From assembly GCF_014288115.1 (NCBI RefSeq), contig NZ_JACOOK010000003.1, positions 62,001 to 126,000 on the forward strand: DNA of 64,000 nucleotides, read 5' to 3'. Position numbers and translations under genes: made by a program. The DNA comes from Alistipes_A hominis. GTDB taxonomy: Bacteria > Bacteroidota > Bacteroidia > Bacteroidales > Rikenellaceae. The notes under the pieces were generated by a model. That model saw only the letters and a program-made list of their open reading frames with translations. It had not been told where the DNA came from and made no database searches. How positions within the stretch are numbered: position 1 is the stretch's first letter; every line of letters begins with the position of its first letter. Below, one piece after another: positions 25,202 through 33,225 of this stretch.

Positions 25202-26242
25202 TTATTTCGATATTTTTTCGTCCCGTACCTGTTTTTCCGTGATGCGCACCGTGTTCCCGTCGATCCGGTAATTGAAGTCCGGTACGGTATTTTGCAACGT
25301 AAGCAGCACGTTGTCCAGCGTCGGGCCTTCTTCGAAGGCGGCCGTGAAGTTCCCTTCCAGTTCTAGTTCGGCCGCCAGGTCGATTTTCACGCCGAAAAAT
25401 CCGGAGATGATATAAAGCACGTGTTCGAGCGGCGTGTCTTCGAATCGCAACTGCGACATCCATTGCGGCAGTTCGCCGTCGACGATCCGGTGCACGGTGA
25501 CGCGCTGCGACCGGTTGTCCATCCGGATGTGCGTATTGTCTGCCAGGCGATAGGTTTGCCCGCCGCAGAAGGCGTCGAGGGAACCTTCCGCTACGACGAT
25601 CTCGCAGGCCGCGCTGTCGCAGTAGGCCTTGACGTTGAATTGGGCTTCCGTCGCCACGGCGGTCATGTTTTCCGTTTTCACCGTGAACGGCTGCTGTACG
25701 GAGGCCTTCACGATGAAATACGCCTCTCCGTCGAGGTAAACCGTGCGTTTCGATCCAAAATCGTCGCAGTATCCGATGCTGCTGCCGCTGTTTATCCATG
25801 CCTGCGAACCGTCGGGCAGAATGATGTGTTTTTGCGTTCCGCGCTCCGTCGATTCGGTCACGTCGGACAGGACGGTCACGTCGAAATGTTCGCTGAGGCG
25901 TTGATTCAGCAGGTATAAGATCGTCGCGGCGGCGATCAGTGCCGGAACTACCGCCGCGGCGATGCGCAGGGCCGTTCTTTTTCGCGACCGGGAGCGTTCT
26001 ACGCCGGCGCCTCGCGCCGCGCCGGTCATTTCCCGGTACGAGTCCAGTATTTTGCGGCTCGGGGCCGGATCGAACCGGACTTCTCTTTCGAACGCTTTTT
26101 CCAGGGCCTCGTATTTCTCTTTCCGGTGGCCGTCGCCGGCAAGCCAGGCGCGGAACTGCTCCTGGGTATGTTCGTCGGGATGCTCTTCGCCGAGGTACAG
26201 GTCGATGATCTCCTGGATCGTTTTTTGCGGGTCGGTGTTCAT
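25202..26242 (-). CDS. FecR-family anti-sigma factor
   Basis: A 346-residue single-pass inner-membrane protein. The cytosolic part (1-90) binds the sigma factor; a membrane helix (AAAVVPALIAAATILYLL) lies near residues 95-112; the periplasmic part has the FecR domain (RGTQKHIILPDGSQAWINSGS... YLDGEAYFIVKAS... FTVKTENMTAVATEAQFNVKAY) and the C-terminal DUF4974 (LRFEDTPLEHVLYIISGFFGVKIDL). It normally relays a signal from a TonB receptor to release the ECF sigma factor. No SusC/D pair follows here, unlike most such loci. Confidence 0.92.
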   Translation of the reverse strand: MNTDPQKTIQEIIDLYLGEEHPDEHTQEQFRAWLAGDGHRKEKYEALEKAFEREVRFDPAPSRKILDSYREMTGAARGAGVERSRSRKRTALRIAAAVVPALIAAATILYLLNQRLSEHFDVTVLSDVTESTERGTQKHIILPDGSQAWINSGSSIGYCDDFGSKRTVYLDGEAYFIVKASVQQPFTVKTENMTAVATEAQFNVKAYCDSAACEIVVAEGSLDAFCGGQTYRLADNTHIRMDNRSQRVTVHRIVDGELPQWMSQLRFEDTPLEHVLYIISGFFGVKIDLAAELELEGNFTAAFEEGPTLDNVLLTLQNTVPDFNYRIDGNTVRITEKQVRDEKISK

Positions 26243-26370
26243 AAATACAGTCGTTCGGATATGCTGGAGTATCTATTTGAATTATTTTTTGAAATCGTAT
26301 TGCGGAACGGGTATGCCGGACGGAGCGTACGACCGTTATGATTATAATACAATCAAAGAGCTGTTTTATA

Positions 26371-26378
26371 CAAAAGTA
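26371..26378 (-). promoter_or_regulatory. -7 box (TACTTTTG) between sigma and fecR
   Basis: TACTTTTG on the minus strand fits TAnnTTTG. It lies in the 217-base gap behind the sigma gene and could give fecR its own transcript with a leader of about 120 bases. Confidence 0.45.
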
Positions 26379-26459
26379 GAATCGGATTCGTCAGAACGGC
26401 GCGTTGTTCTGGTTTTTGCGATGCACGGGGCGATCCCGGCCGGTTGCGGCGGGAATTGA

Positions 26460-27062
26460 CTATTTGAGCGTGCGCTTGATTTTTTTCAGGGCTTGCGACA
26501 GGTGGTTCGCGACATTGTGTTTAGACGTGTCGAGGTGCTGCGCGATCTCTTCGTGCGAGAGGTTCTGCTGTCGGCTCATTTCGAATATTTTCCGGCGCAT
26601 CGGAGGCATGTTCTTGACGGCCAGCTCTATGAGTAGTTCTTTTTCCTGCGCGATCAACAGGTCTTCGCCTGTCAGAAGATCCTGTTCGCCGGAGTCCTGC
26701 ATTTTCTGGTATTTCTCGAAAACCCGCTGGCGTTTGAACAAATTGACCACCGCATTCCGTGCGATCGTATAGAGTAGGGTACGGATATTTTTGGAAGGGT
26801 CCAACTCGGCCCGCCTCTCCCACAGGGTCATAAATACGTGCTGCGCGATTTCCTCGGCTTCTTCGCGGGAGCGTAGCAATTTATATAGAAAGTTCTCGAT
26901 CGGGCCCCGGTAATGCAGGTATACGGTCTTGTAGGCCTCGTGATCCCCGTCGCGGAGCGCTTCGAGCAGTTCCACCGTAACGGGCCCGTTTTCGCGGGAT
27001 GTTCGTTCGGTCGATTCCCGATCTTTATTATCAGAGGCGTTCCGGGTTAAATCTTTATTCAT
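26460..27062 (-). CDS. ECF RNA polymerase sigma factor
   Basis: A 200-residue sigma-70-type factor of the Bacteroidota FecI-like group. Region 2 is readable as EAYKTVYLHYRGPIENFLYKLLRSREEAEEIAQHVFMTLW, region 4 as LSHEEIAQHLDTSKHNVANHLSQALKKIK (helix-turn-helix for the -35 box). A 20-residue N-terminal extension rich in Ser, Arg and Glu precedes it. The FecR anti-sigma factor lies downstream after 217 bases, which is wider than usual. The fimbrial operon starts divergently at 27586 and is a possible target. Confidence 0.93.
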   Translation of the reverse strand: MNKDLTRNASDNKDRESTERTSRENGPVTVELLEALRDGDHEAYKTVYLHYRGPIENFLYKLLRSREEAEEIAQHVFMTLWERRAELDPSKNIRTLLYTIARNAVVNLFKRQRVFEKYQKMQDSGEQDLLTGEDLLIAQEKELLIELAVKNMPPMRRKIFEMSRQQNLSHEEIAQHLDTSKHNVANHLSQALKKIKRTLK

Positions 27063-27585
27063 TCCTGCGATAGGTGATTTTATATTTATTCCGCAAATAT
27101 GGTAATAATAATTAACATTTTGAAATTCGTGCGGTCATGCTTCCCCGCGTCCGGCCGTAAAACGGCGGGGTTGCGATCCCGCTGTATTCCGGTTTCTTTT
27201 TCTGCGTATCCGAGCCGTTCCCGTCCGACCGTTCTGCCGGACGGGAGTTGCGATATGCGTTTCGGCGGACATGATAAACGGTAGATCGCGGCCTTGTCGT
27301 TTTCGCATTTCGAAACGGCGAAAACGGTCTCGGAAAATTGTTTCGGAATCGGAGTTTGAGAATCGGTTTTGTTGCGTAATTGGTTGATAAAAAGGCGTAA
27401 ACGTATCTATATATTGCCCCCGAATGGTTGTATTATGAGTGTATGAAAAATTGATCGGACATGAAACCGAACTTGAAACATCCGGACATATGTCGGAACT
27501 GCCGATTCGACGACCGTGATTGCGATGTTTGATTTTCGACCGAAATAACCGATTGTGTGAAACTCTAATTAATTTACTTTTTATC
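27063..27585. other. 523-base divergent region between sigma factor and fimbrial operon
   Basis: Likely holds both promoters. On the minus strand CATATTTG (27094-27101) with a TTTC box 19 bases upstream may serve the sigma gene. A GC hairpin with arms TCCCGTCCG/CGGACGGGA lies at 27219-27246. On the plus strand TTGG at 27380 and TATCTATA at 27404-27411 are the best promoter match for the fimbrial operon. I see no gene and no flanking inverted repeats of an invertible promoter. Confidence 0.45.
27380..27411 (+). promoter_or_regulatory. Tentative fimbrial operon promoter (TTGG-N20-TATCTATA)
   Basis: Spacing fits but the -7 box differs from TAnnTTTG at two positions, which could reflect a weak or ECF-dependent promoter. 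It would give a leader of about 170 bases before the ATG at 27586. Confidence 0.3.
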
Positions 27586-28815
27586 ATGAAAACATTCAAT
27601 TATTTTTTTGCAGCGTTTTTGAGTTTAGGCATACTTGCCTCGTGTTCCAAAGACACCGACCCGGGCGGCCCGTCCGCTCCCGCCGGAGAGAAGCACGTCG
27701 TAATCTCCATGGGCGGCGTCCAGACGAAAGCGGCCGGCCCGGTGGATCCGCTTTTGAAGACGGCCGACGTAGACAACATCGCCATTTTCGTAACGAACTC
27801 GGCGGGTACGATTTTGAAAAAAGTAGAGGTCGACAAAGACCTGACAGCCGATTCGGATTGGGACAAGCTGACCGATGTGGGACTCCTCATTCCGAATGTG
27901 GGAACCGAAGCCTCCGACCTGGCCGTTTACGGCAATTATAAAAAAGGATTGGAAACTTACGTTACCGGCGGGGTGGGCGACAAAGTGACCGTTGCGGCCG
28001 CTTACAGCCAGCAACAAGGTTCCAAGGTGCTTTTTGCCGGGACAGGGGCGCTGTCGGCATTCGACGTGAACGTAGAGAATGTGAACGACGAGAACGTGTA
28101 TACGTTTACCGGCACCGTTAAGATCGAACCGGTGATGGCCCGTATCCAGGTTAAAAAGGTATCCTTCGTCGAGAGCGGAAGCGAAACGGTGACCAACACT
28201 TCCAACGGAAAATCGGCTCTCGTAGAGTGGGAAGGTCTGACCGGCGATCTGCTGGGAGTTTACTTCAACAACTTCTACAAGCAATACAACGGAGCGGCTG
28301 TGGCTGCGTCGCTGATGACCAATACGACCGCTTTCGAAAGAGCGACCGAGGGTAAATGGCTTTTCGGCTCGGACGCCGCCCAAACGGACGAAGCGACCTA
28401 TGCAAGCTATAATCAGTGGAGCTCCGGCGCGTATGCGGCTTACGACCTGGACGAATTCAACGATCCGACCGATCCCGACGCCAAGAAGTGTTTCGCGTTC
28501 AACTTCTTCCCCGGACAGACTCCGTATCTGCACTTCAGCCTGGCCAACGTAGCGGCGACCAGTATTACGAGCGCCGACGAAGATGCCTACAATCCGAGAT
28601 TGCTGCCGCTGTCCAAGTTTGCCAACGTGGTGAATTATACGACCGCCTCGGGGAACGTAACGTTCGAAGCGGGTAAGATCTACAACGTGAACATCGAGAT
28701 CAAACCTCAGTTCATGCACACCGATCTCAATCCGGTCGCGTATAACATCACCCTTACCATTACTATCGCCGACTGGCAGGAAGAGAACATCGATCCCGAG
28801 TTCCAGCAGTTGTAG
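27586..28815 (+). CDS. Major fimbrial subunit (FimA/Mfa1-like fimbrillin lipoprotein)
   Basis: Start taken at 27586, 409 residues. Signal peptide with lipobox LASCS; the mature part begins with a disordered stretch and VQTKAAGP, the region where type V fimbrillins are cleaved by a trypsin-like protease before donor-strand assembly. Two beta-sandwich halves follow, with the FimA-family pattern VDNIAIFVTNSAGTIL, GKIYNVNIEIKP and the C-terminal strand VAYNITLTITIADWQEENIDP. As the first gene and the only one followed by a strong terminator, it is the likely shaft subunit of a type V-like pilus on the cell surface. Confidence 0.85.
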   Translation: MKTFNYFFAAFLSLGILASCSKDTDPGGPSAPAGEKHVVISMGGVQTKAAGPVDPLLKTADVDNIAIFVTNSAGTILKKVEVDKDLTADSDWDKLTDVGLLIPNVGTEASDLAVYGNYKKGLETYVTGGVGDKVTVAAAYSQQQGSKVLFAGTGALSAFDVNVENVNDENVYTFTGTVKIEPVMARIQVKKVSFVESGSETVTNTSNGKSALVEWEGLTGDLLGVYFNNFYKQYNGAAVAASLMTNTTAFERATEGKWLFGSDAAQTDEATYASYNQWSSGAYAAYDLDEFNDPTDPDAKKCFAFNFFPGQTPYLHFSLANVAATSITSADEDAYNPRLLPLSKFANVVNYTTASGNVTFEAGKIYNVNIEIKPQFMHTDLNPVAYNITLTITIADWQEENIDPEFQQL

Positions 28816-28834
28816 TAATCCTTTAACTGAATGC

Positions 28835-28862
28835 GGGGGGAGGACGGGCCTCCCCCCTTTTT
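28835..28862 (+). terminator. Terminator directly after the major fimbrial subunit, inside the locus
   Basis: GGGGGGAGG (28835-28843) pairs with CCTCCCCCC (28849-28857) around a 5-base loop and runs into TTTTT. The next gene begins 32 bases later on the same strand without an obvious new promoter, so most transcripts would stop here and only read-through reaches the minor subunits. Confidence 0.85.
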
Positions 28863-28894
28863 ACGAAAAAGATACAGCTAATCGACTGAGTGAA

Positions 28895-29791
28895 ATGAAA
28901 GGATACAATTACATAATTGTCCTGTTTTGGGTTTTTGCACTATCGGGGTGTATCCGCGACGACGGCTCCGGATTGGACTGCGAGCGTACGCGGATATCGT
29001 TTTACTATTACGGCGACGTTCCGGGACAATGCCGCTTCCTCGAAAAATCGGACAACGTGACCCTGTTCGTCTACGACAGCGACGGAAACCTGGTCGCGAG
29101 GCGCACCCAAAGCGGCGCCGACTTACAGGCACACAAGGGTGTGAACCTGAATCTGCCCGATGGAAATTACTCCCTGGTGGCATGGACGAACCTGACCGAC
29201 GGGACGGAAATACACGATGCCGAGCAACTGTCGAAGGCCGTGCTGGGATCGGCCGCGTACTATGCGGGAGATCCCATTATACACCATGAAAACGACCGGG
29301 TGTACTTCGCGACCAAAAAGATAACGGTCGTGCAAAGTCAGTTCAGGGACGAAGAATTGCTGTTCGATCAGGCACACATTCCGCTGCACGTGCATGTTAC
29401 GGGGGCGGCGGCGCCCGCCACCCGCGCAACGGCGCCGATCGAGGTGGATATCGTGAACCTGCATCCGCAGATGGGTTTCGACGGAGCGAGCGCCTCGGCT
29501 CTGAAAAGCGTTTACCGCGCTCAGCTCGCATACGATGCGGAAACGGGGGACTACGTTGCACGCGTAAACGCCTTCCGTTTTTTGAACGATAACGACATAC
29601 GGCTAAAACTGTCGAACAGCGGCGGCGAGATTTGCTATAAAACCGTCGAACTGGCGGATTTTATGAACGAGCACGCTATCTCCGTCGAAGACAAGGACGA
29701 GGCGGAAATAGCCATACGCTTCCGGTTTAACAATACTTCGGTAGAAGTCGCTCCCTGGGAGGAAGAGGACATCGATCCGATACAAAAATAG
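28895..29791 (+). CDS. FimB/Mfa2-family fimbrial anchor-like lipoprotein
   Basis: A 298-residue protein with lipobox ALSGC. The mature part begins with the FimB/Mfa2 pattern: short polar segment, then ISFYYYGDVPGQCRFLEKSDNVTLFVYDSDGNLV, LPDGNYSLVAWTNL, and in the second half APIEVDIVNLHPQMGFDG. In Porphyromonas this family caps the pilus base and holds it in the outer membrane, because it keeps its lipid and lacks the processing site. The C-terminus EVAPWEEEDIDPIQK resembles that of the major subunit. The next gene starts 6 bases after its stop. Confidence 0.8.
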   Translation: MKGYNYIIVLFWVFALSGCIRDDGSGLDCERTRISFYYYGDVPGQCRFLEKSDNVTLFVYDSDGNLVARRTQSGADLQAHKGVNLNLPDGNYSLVAWTNLTDGTEIHDAEQLSKAVLGSAAYYAGDPIIHHENDRVYFATKKITVVQSQFRDEELLFDQAHIPLHVHVTGAAAPATRATAPIEVDIVNLHPQMGFDGASASALKSVYRAQLAYDAETGDYVARVNAFRFLNDNDIRLKLSNSGGEICYKTVELADFMNEHAISVEDKDEAEIAIRFRFNNTSVEVAPWEEEDIDPIQK

Positions 29792-29797
29792 GAATCC

Positions 29798-31207
29798 ATG
29801 CAAAAGTATAAGATAGCCAGAATCATTCTGTTGTTCGCCGTCTCCGTGCAGATGCTGTCGTGCAGCAAGACCGCCGGGGACGATCCGGCGGGAATGGACG
29901 CCAGCCTGGCATTGTCCCTTCTTACCCGCAACGGAAACGGCGATCTCGCCCTCACCGGCGAAGACGAATTTACCAGTCTGGCCGTGTACATATTCAACCA
30001 TGACAACGGCGATCTGGAATTTTCCGAGTTGGTAACGGATTTTACGCCGGAATCGGCTGCGAACAGCTATGTCCGGTCGGTCAGGGTGACCAAAGACAAG
30101 AAAGCGATCTATGCCGTCGCCAACTATGCCGGAAAAAACTTTACGGCGAACGGACAGGCGGTGACCATCGACGAGAATACGCCCAAATCGACGCTCGATG
30201 CGCTGGAAATAGTTTCCTCGTCTTTCTCGGCGGATGACATCGCAATGATCGGCAAAACGGCGACGACGATGTCGGGAACTGCCGTCAACGCTTCGGTCGA
30301 AATGGAGAGACTCGTCGGACGCGTCGACATGCATGTTTTCAAGTCGGCGGAATTGACGGACGACCTCGTGGAACTGACCTCGATCGAATTCCGTAACCAG
30401 GTCGTTCGCAGCAACGTTCAGTATCAGAGCAAGGCGATGCCGGGAGGCGATATTCGCCGGACGGAAACCTATACGCCCGCTGCGGCGGGATACCTCGACG
30501 TGGTTCCGGACGATGCGGACTATGCGGCGCTGAAACCGTCCGACGCCGAAAAGTCGTTTTACAGTTATCAGAATATTTCCGGCGAAGAAGATCCGTCGGG
30601 AGCCGCGCCGGACGACGCGTCTACCCCGTACCTGTTGGTGAATGTGAAAGTCAACGGGGCCCCGGTAACCTATCGCGGCGATCTGAAGAATATCGCGGGA
30701 TTTTACGACTTGGAACGCAACCGGATTTACCGGGTCAAAGCGGTTGTCGGAGCGCCGAACGACCTGTTGTTCCTGCGCGTGGACATCCTGAAATGGGACA
30801 CGGAGCTTTCTTCGATTACTTACGACGAACTCGCGTTCGCCTTTTCGGGAGTGGATTACGGAGCGAATTACGGACAGGTTTCGCAGTCCGCCCCGGCTAC
30901 CTACGATTTTAAGCTCACGGCTCCCGACGGAGCGGTATGGGCGGCCAACCTGACCAACGGGCACGATTTCAAGCTGCTGTCCGAAGGCGGCTACGTTTCG
31001 CAGGGGATAACCCGGGCCGATTCCTACTCGGTACGGATCGTGCCGGCCAAGAGTTTTACCCCGAACGTCGAACGCGAGACGCAGTTCTATATCTCGATCG
31101 ACGGTAAAAAAGCGAAGATCAATCCCGATAACGCGGGAGGCAGCTTCGCCGAAGGCCGGAAATACCCGGGAACCGAAACCGACATTCTGATCAAACAAAT
31201 ACAATAA
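29798..31207 (+). CDS. Minor fimbrillin, Mfa/FimA-like lipoprotein
   Basis: A 469-residue protein with lipobox MLSCS. The mature N-terminus (ASLALSLLTRNGNGD) contains an Arg after a short strand like the fimbrillin processing site, and the sandwich pattern TSLAVYIFNHDNGDLEF, KKAIYAVANYAG, RVDMHVFKSAEL and GFYDLERNRIYRVKAVVGAPNDLLFLRVDILKWDTEL follows. The last 110 residues form a further domain (APATYDFKLTAPDGAVWAAN...) that is extra compared with FimA. Probably an accessory or tip subunit assembled with the 27586 product. It lies in a run with 6-7-base gaps. Confidence 0.78.
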   Translation: MQKYKIARIILLFAVSVQMLSCSKTAGDDPAGMDASLALSLLTRNGNGDLALTGEDEFTSLAVYIFNHDNGDLEFSELVTDFTPESAANSYVRSVRVTKDKKAIYAVANYAGKNFTANGQAVTIDENTPKSTLDALEIVSSSFSADDIAMIGKTATTMSGTAVNASVEMERLVGRVDMHVFKSAELTDDLVELTSIEFRNQVVRSNVQYQSKAMPGGDIRRTETYTPAAAGYLDVVPDDADYAALKPSDAEKSFYSYQNISGEEDPSGAAPDDASTPYLLVNVKVNGAPVTYRGDLKNIAGFYDLERNRIYRVKAVVGAPNDLLFLRVDILKWDTELSSITYDELAFAFSGVDYGANYGQVSQSAPATYDFKLTAPDGAVWAANLTNGHDFKLLSEGGYVSQGITRADSYSVRIVPAKSFTPNVERETQFYISIDGKKAKINPDNAGGSFAEGRKYPGTETDILIKQIQ

Positions 31208-31214
31208 TAGAGTC

Positions 31215-33188
31215 ATGATTTCAAAGCATATCATACGATCGATCTTTTCGCTGGCCGTCCTGCTCTTCGCCGCATCGTGCCAGAAAGATCCGGACGGCTC
31301 CGCCCCGGACGGCAATAACCTGACGCTTCAGGTCTTGCTGCCGGTAGAGGGGGGGACGAAGGCGACCGAAGACGGAGAGAAGGCGCTGAACGAAAATAAG
31401 ATTTCGACCCTCGACGTATTTATCTACAAAGAGGGAGAAGACGCCTGCGCCCATTACCAACGCATCGTGCCGGTCGACGGAATGACCCGGTACGGCATTT
31501 CGAAGAACCGGAGCGCATTCGCGGAAAATACCGGGTATTCGGTTTATGTCGTGGCGAATGCGGGTACGGCCGCCGCAGGGGCGATGTCCCTCGCGGAGCT
31601 GAAAGCGGCGGTCGTTGCCCAGGCTCTGAATCCCGATGCGGTGCAGACCGATCTGCTGATGGACGGTAAGTCGATCGCGACGGTACTCAACGACGGTACG
31701 AAAGCCAATAAGAACATCGATGTGTCGCTCAAAAGGGGCGTTGCCAAGATCCGGGTGAACCTCAGTTACGGCGCCGATTACCAGCCGGCGGGACAGGTGA
31801 CCAAAAAACTGGTCAACTACGCGTCCGACGCCAGGGTGCTGGAAACCGGGGACGTTCATACGCCCGCGCTGGCGACTACCGCATCCTATACGGGCGCCGA
31901 CCTGGTGTCGGGCGATCCGAACCAGATCATCTTTTATTCGTATGCCAACGACTGGAACGCCGCGGTGGCCGATGAGACTTTCATCTACCTGAACGTGCCT
32001 ATAAAGAAAGGGGCTGCCACGGTGAACCATTATTACAAGATTCCCGTGAACTACCGCCTTGCGGCCGACGGGAGCGATCCGGCGCACCTTTACAAACTCC
32101 GCCGCAACTACATTTACAACATTACGGCGCATATCGACGGCGACGGGGGATCCGACGCACCGGAGGCCGTCTTGCTGGAAAACGTCGACTATCAGGTGGT
32201 GGACTGGACGACCAACGACATCGAAGTATGGATCAAAAACATCATGTACCTCTACATCGACGAGCAGGACATCGTGATGAACAACATAGATACCTATGTT
32301 ACGGGATTCCAGTCCTCTTCGGACAATGTGGAGATCAAGAATCTGAAGGTTTTCGTCGAAGGGGCCGAAGTTTCCGTACCGCAGGTGAACGTTACGCGCG
32401 ATCCGTTCGTACACAACGGATCGATCACGATCGCCAGTCCCATTCCGGACAATTTCGTTCCGCGGGTGATTACGTTCGACGTGGAGAACGGCGACCATAT
32501 CGTCCAGAGCGTCCGGGTTACGCAGTGTCCGCCGATCTGGATCGGCCATATCTTGTCGCAGGACGTGGACGGGAACAAAAACCGAAACATGTATACGGTC
32601 AATATCAAACAGGCCGACCTGCGAACGATTCCGATGCCCGACGTTCCGACCAGGGGCAGTTGGGGAGACGCCCACATCCGCGGGTATTACCAGGAGCTGA
32701 CCGGAAAACTGTATACCGGTCCCCATCCTTACAATCCGGTGAACGACGGCCGCCAGGAAATGGCGTACGGTTATTGCCAGGTAGGCTATCCCGCTCTGGA
32801 TAAGAACGGTTATACCGATCCTTCCGCGAGTAACCGGTGGATGATCTCTCCGAACTTCATGTTCGCGTCGAGAGTGTCGTCTTCGACCGATCGGGTCGAT
32901 TTCTGGGCCGCCGTGAGCCGGTGCAAGAACTACTCCGAGACCGATACGGACGGAGTGACCTATAAAAACTGGCGCATGCCGACCTATGCCGAGATGCTGT
33001 TGCTCGATGTCCTGCAAAATGTGAGCAAATGCGAAATCAAGGACATTACCGACAGACACCGCTACTGGACGGCCGATCCGGCGAGCAATGCGGCGTTCCG
33101 TATCCTCAATCCGTCCGGGGGTACCGACGGGGAGAGTGCCAGCAGTGCGGAAGTGCGATGCGTAAGGGATATAGACCGTCCGTTGTAG
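31215..33188 (+). CDS. Large fimbrial accessory/tip lipoprotein with C-terminal lectin-like domain
   Basis: A 657-residue protein with lipobox FAASC. The first 330 residues follow the fimbrillin pattern (ISTLDVFIYKEGEDACAHYQR, GYSVYVVANAGTAAAG, RGVAKIRVNLSYGADY, LYKLRRNYIYNITAHID, YQVVDWTTNDIEVWI). The C-terminal part, with WRMPTYAEMLLLDVL, HRYWTADPASNAAFRIL and final SAEVRCVRDID, resembles the Fibrobacter-major-paralogous/C-type-lectin-like fold often found on Bacteroidota pilus tips. A role as ligand-binding tip adhesin is inferred. The fold was recognised by pattern only. Confidence 0.75.
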   Translation: MISKHIIRSIFSLAVLLFAASCQKDPDGSAPDGNNLTLQVLLPVEGGTKATEDGEKALNENKISTLDVFIYKEGEDACAHYQRIVPVDGMTRYGISKNRSAFAENTGYSVYVVANAGTAAAGAMSLAELKAAVVAQALNPDAVQTDLLMDGKSIATVLNDGTKANKNIDVSLKRGVAKIRVNLSYGADYQPAGQVTKKLVNYASDARVLETGDVHTPALATTASYTGADLVSGDPNQIIFYSYANDWNAAVADETFIYLNVPIKKGAATVNHYYKIPVNYRLAADGSDPAHLYKLRRNYIYNITAHIDGDGGSDAPEAVLLENVDYQVVDWTTNDIEVWIKNIMYLYIDEQDIVMNNIDTYVTGFQSSSDNVEIKNLKVFVEGAEVSVPQVNVTRDPFVHNGSITIASPIPDNFVPRVITFDVENGDHIVQSVRVTQCPPIWIGHILSQDVDGNKNRNMYTVNIKQADLRTIPMPDVPTRGSWGDAHIRGYYQELTGKLYTGPHPYNPVNDGRQEMAYGYCQVGYPALDKNGYTDPSASNRWMISPNFMFASRVSSSTDRVDFWAAVSRCKNYSETDTDGVTYKNWRMPTYAEMLLLDVLQNVSKCEIKDITDRHRYWTADPASNAAFRILNPSGGTDGESASSAEVRCVRDIDRPL

Positions 33189-33225
33189 CCTTTTTAACGA
33201 CAAATGAAATAATTAAGGTAAAGTG

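Noticed and set aside
27219..27246. GC hairpin upstream of the fimbrial operon considered as an end of an invertible promoter
   Set aside because: Its arms are adjacent, not flanking a promoter, and no second copy is visible on the other side of the promoter candidate.
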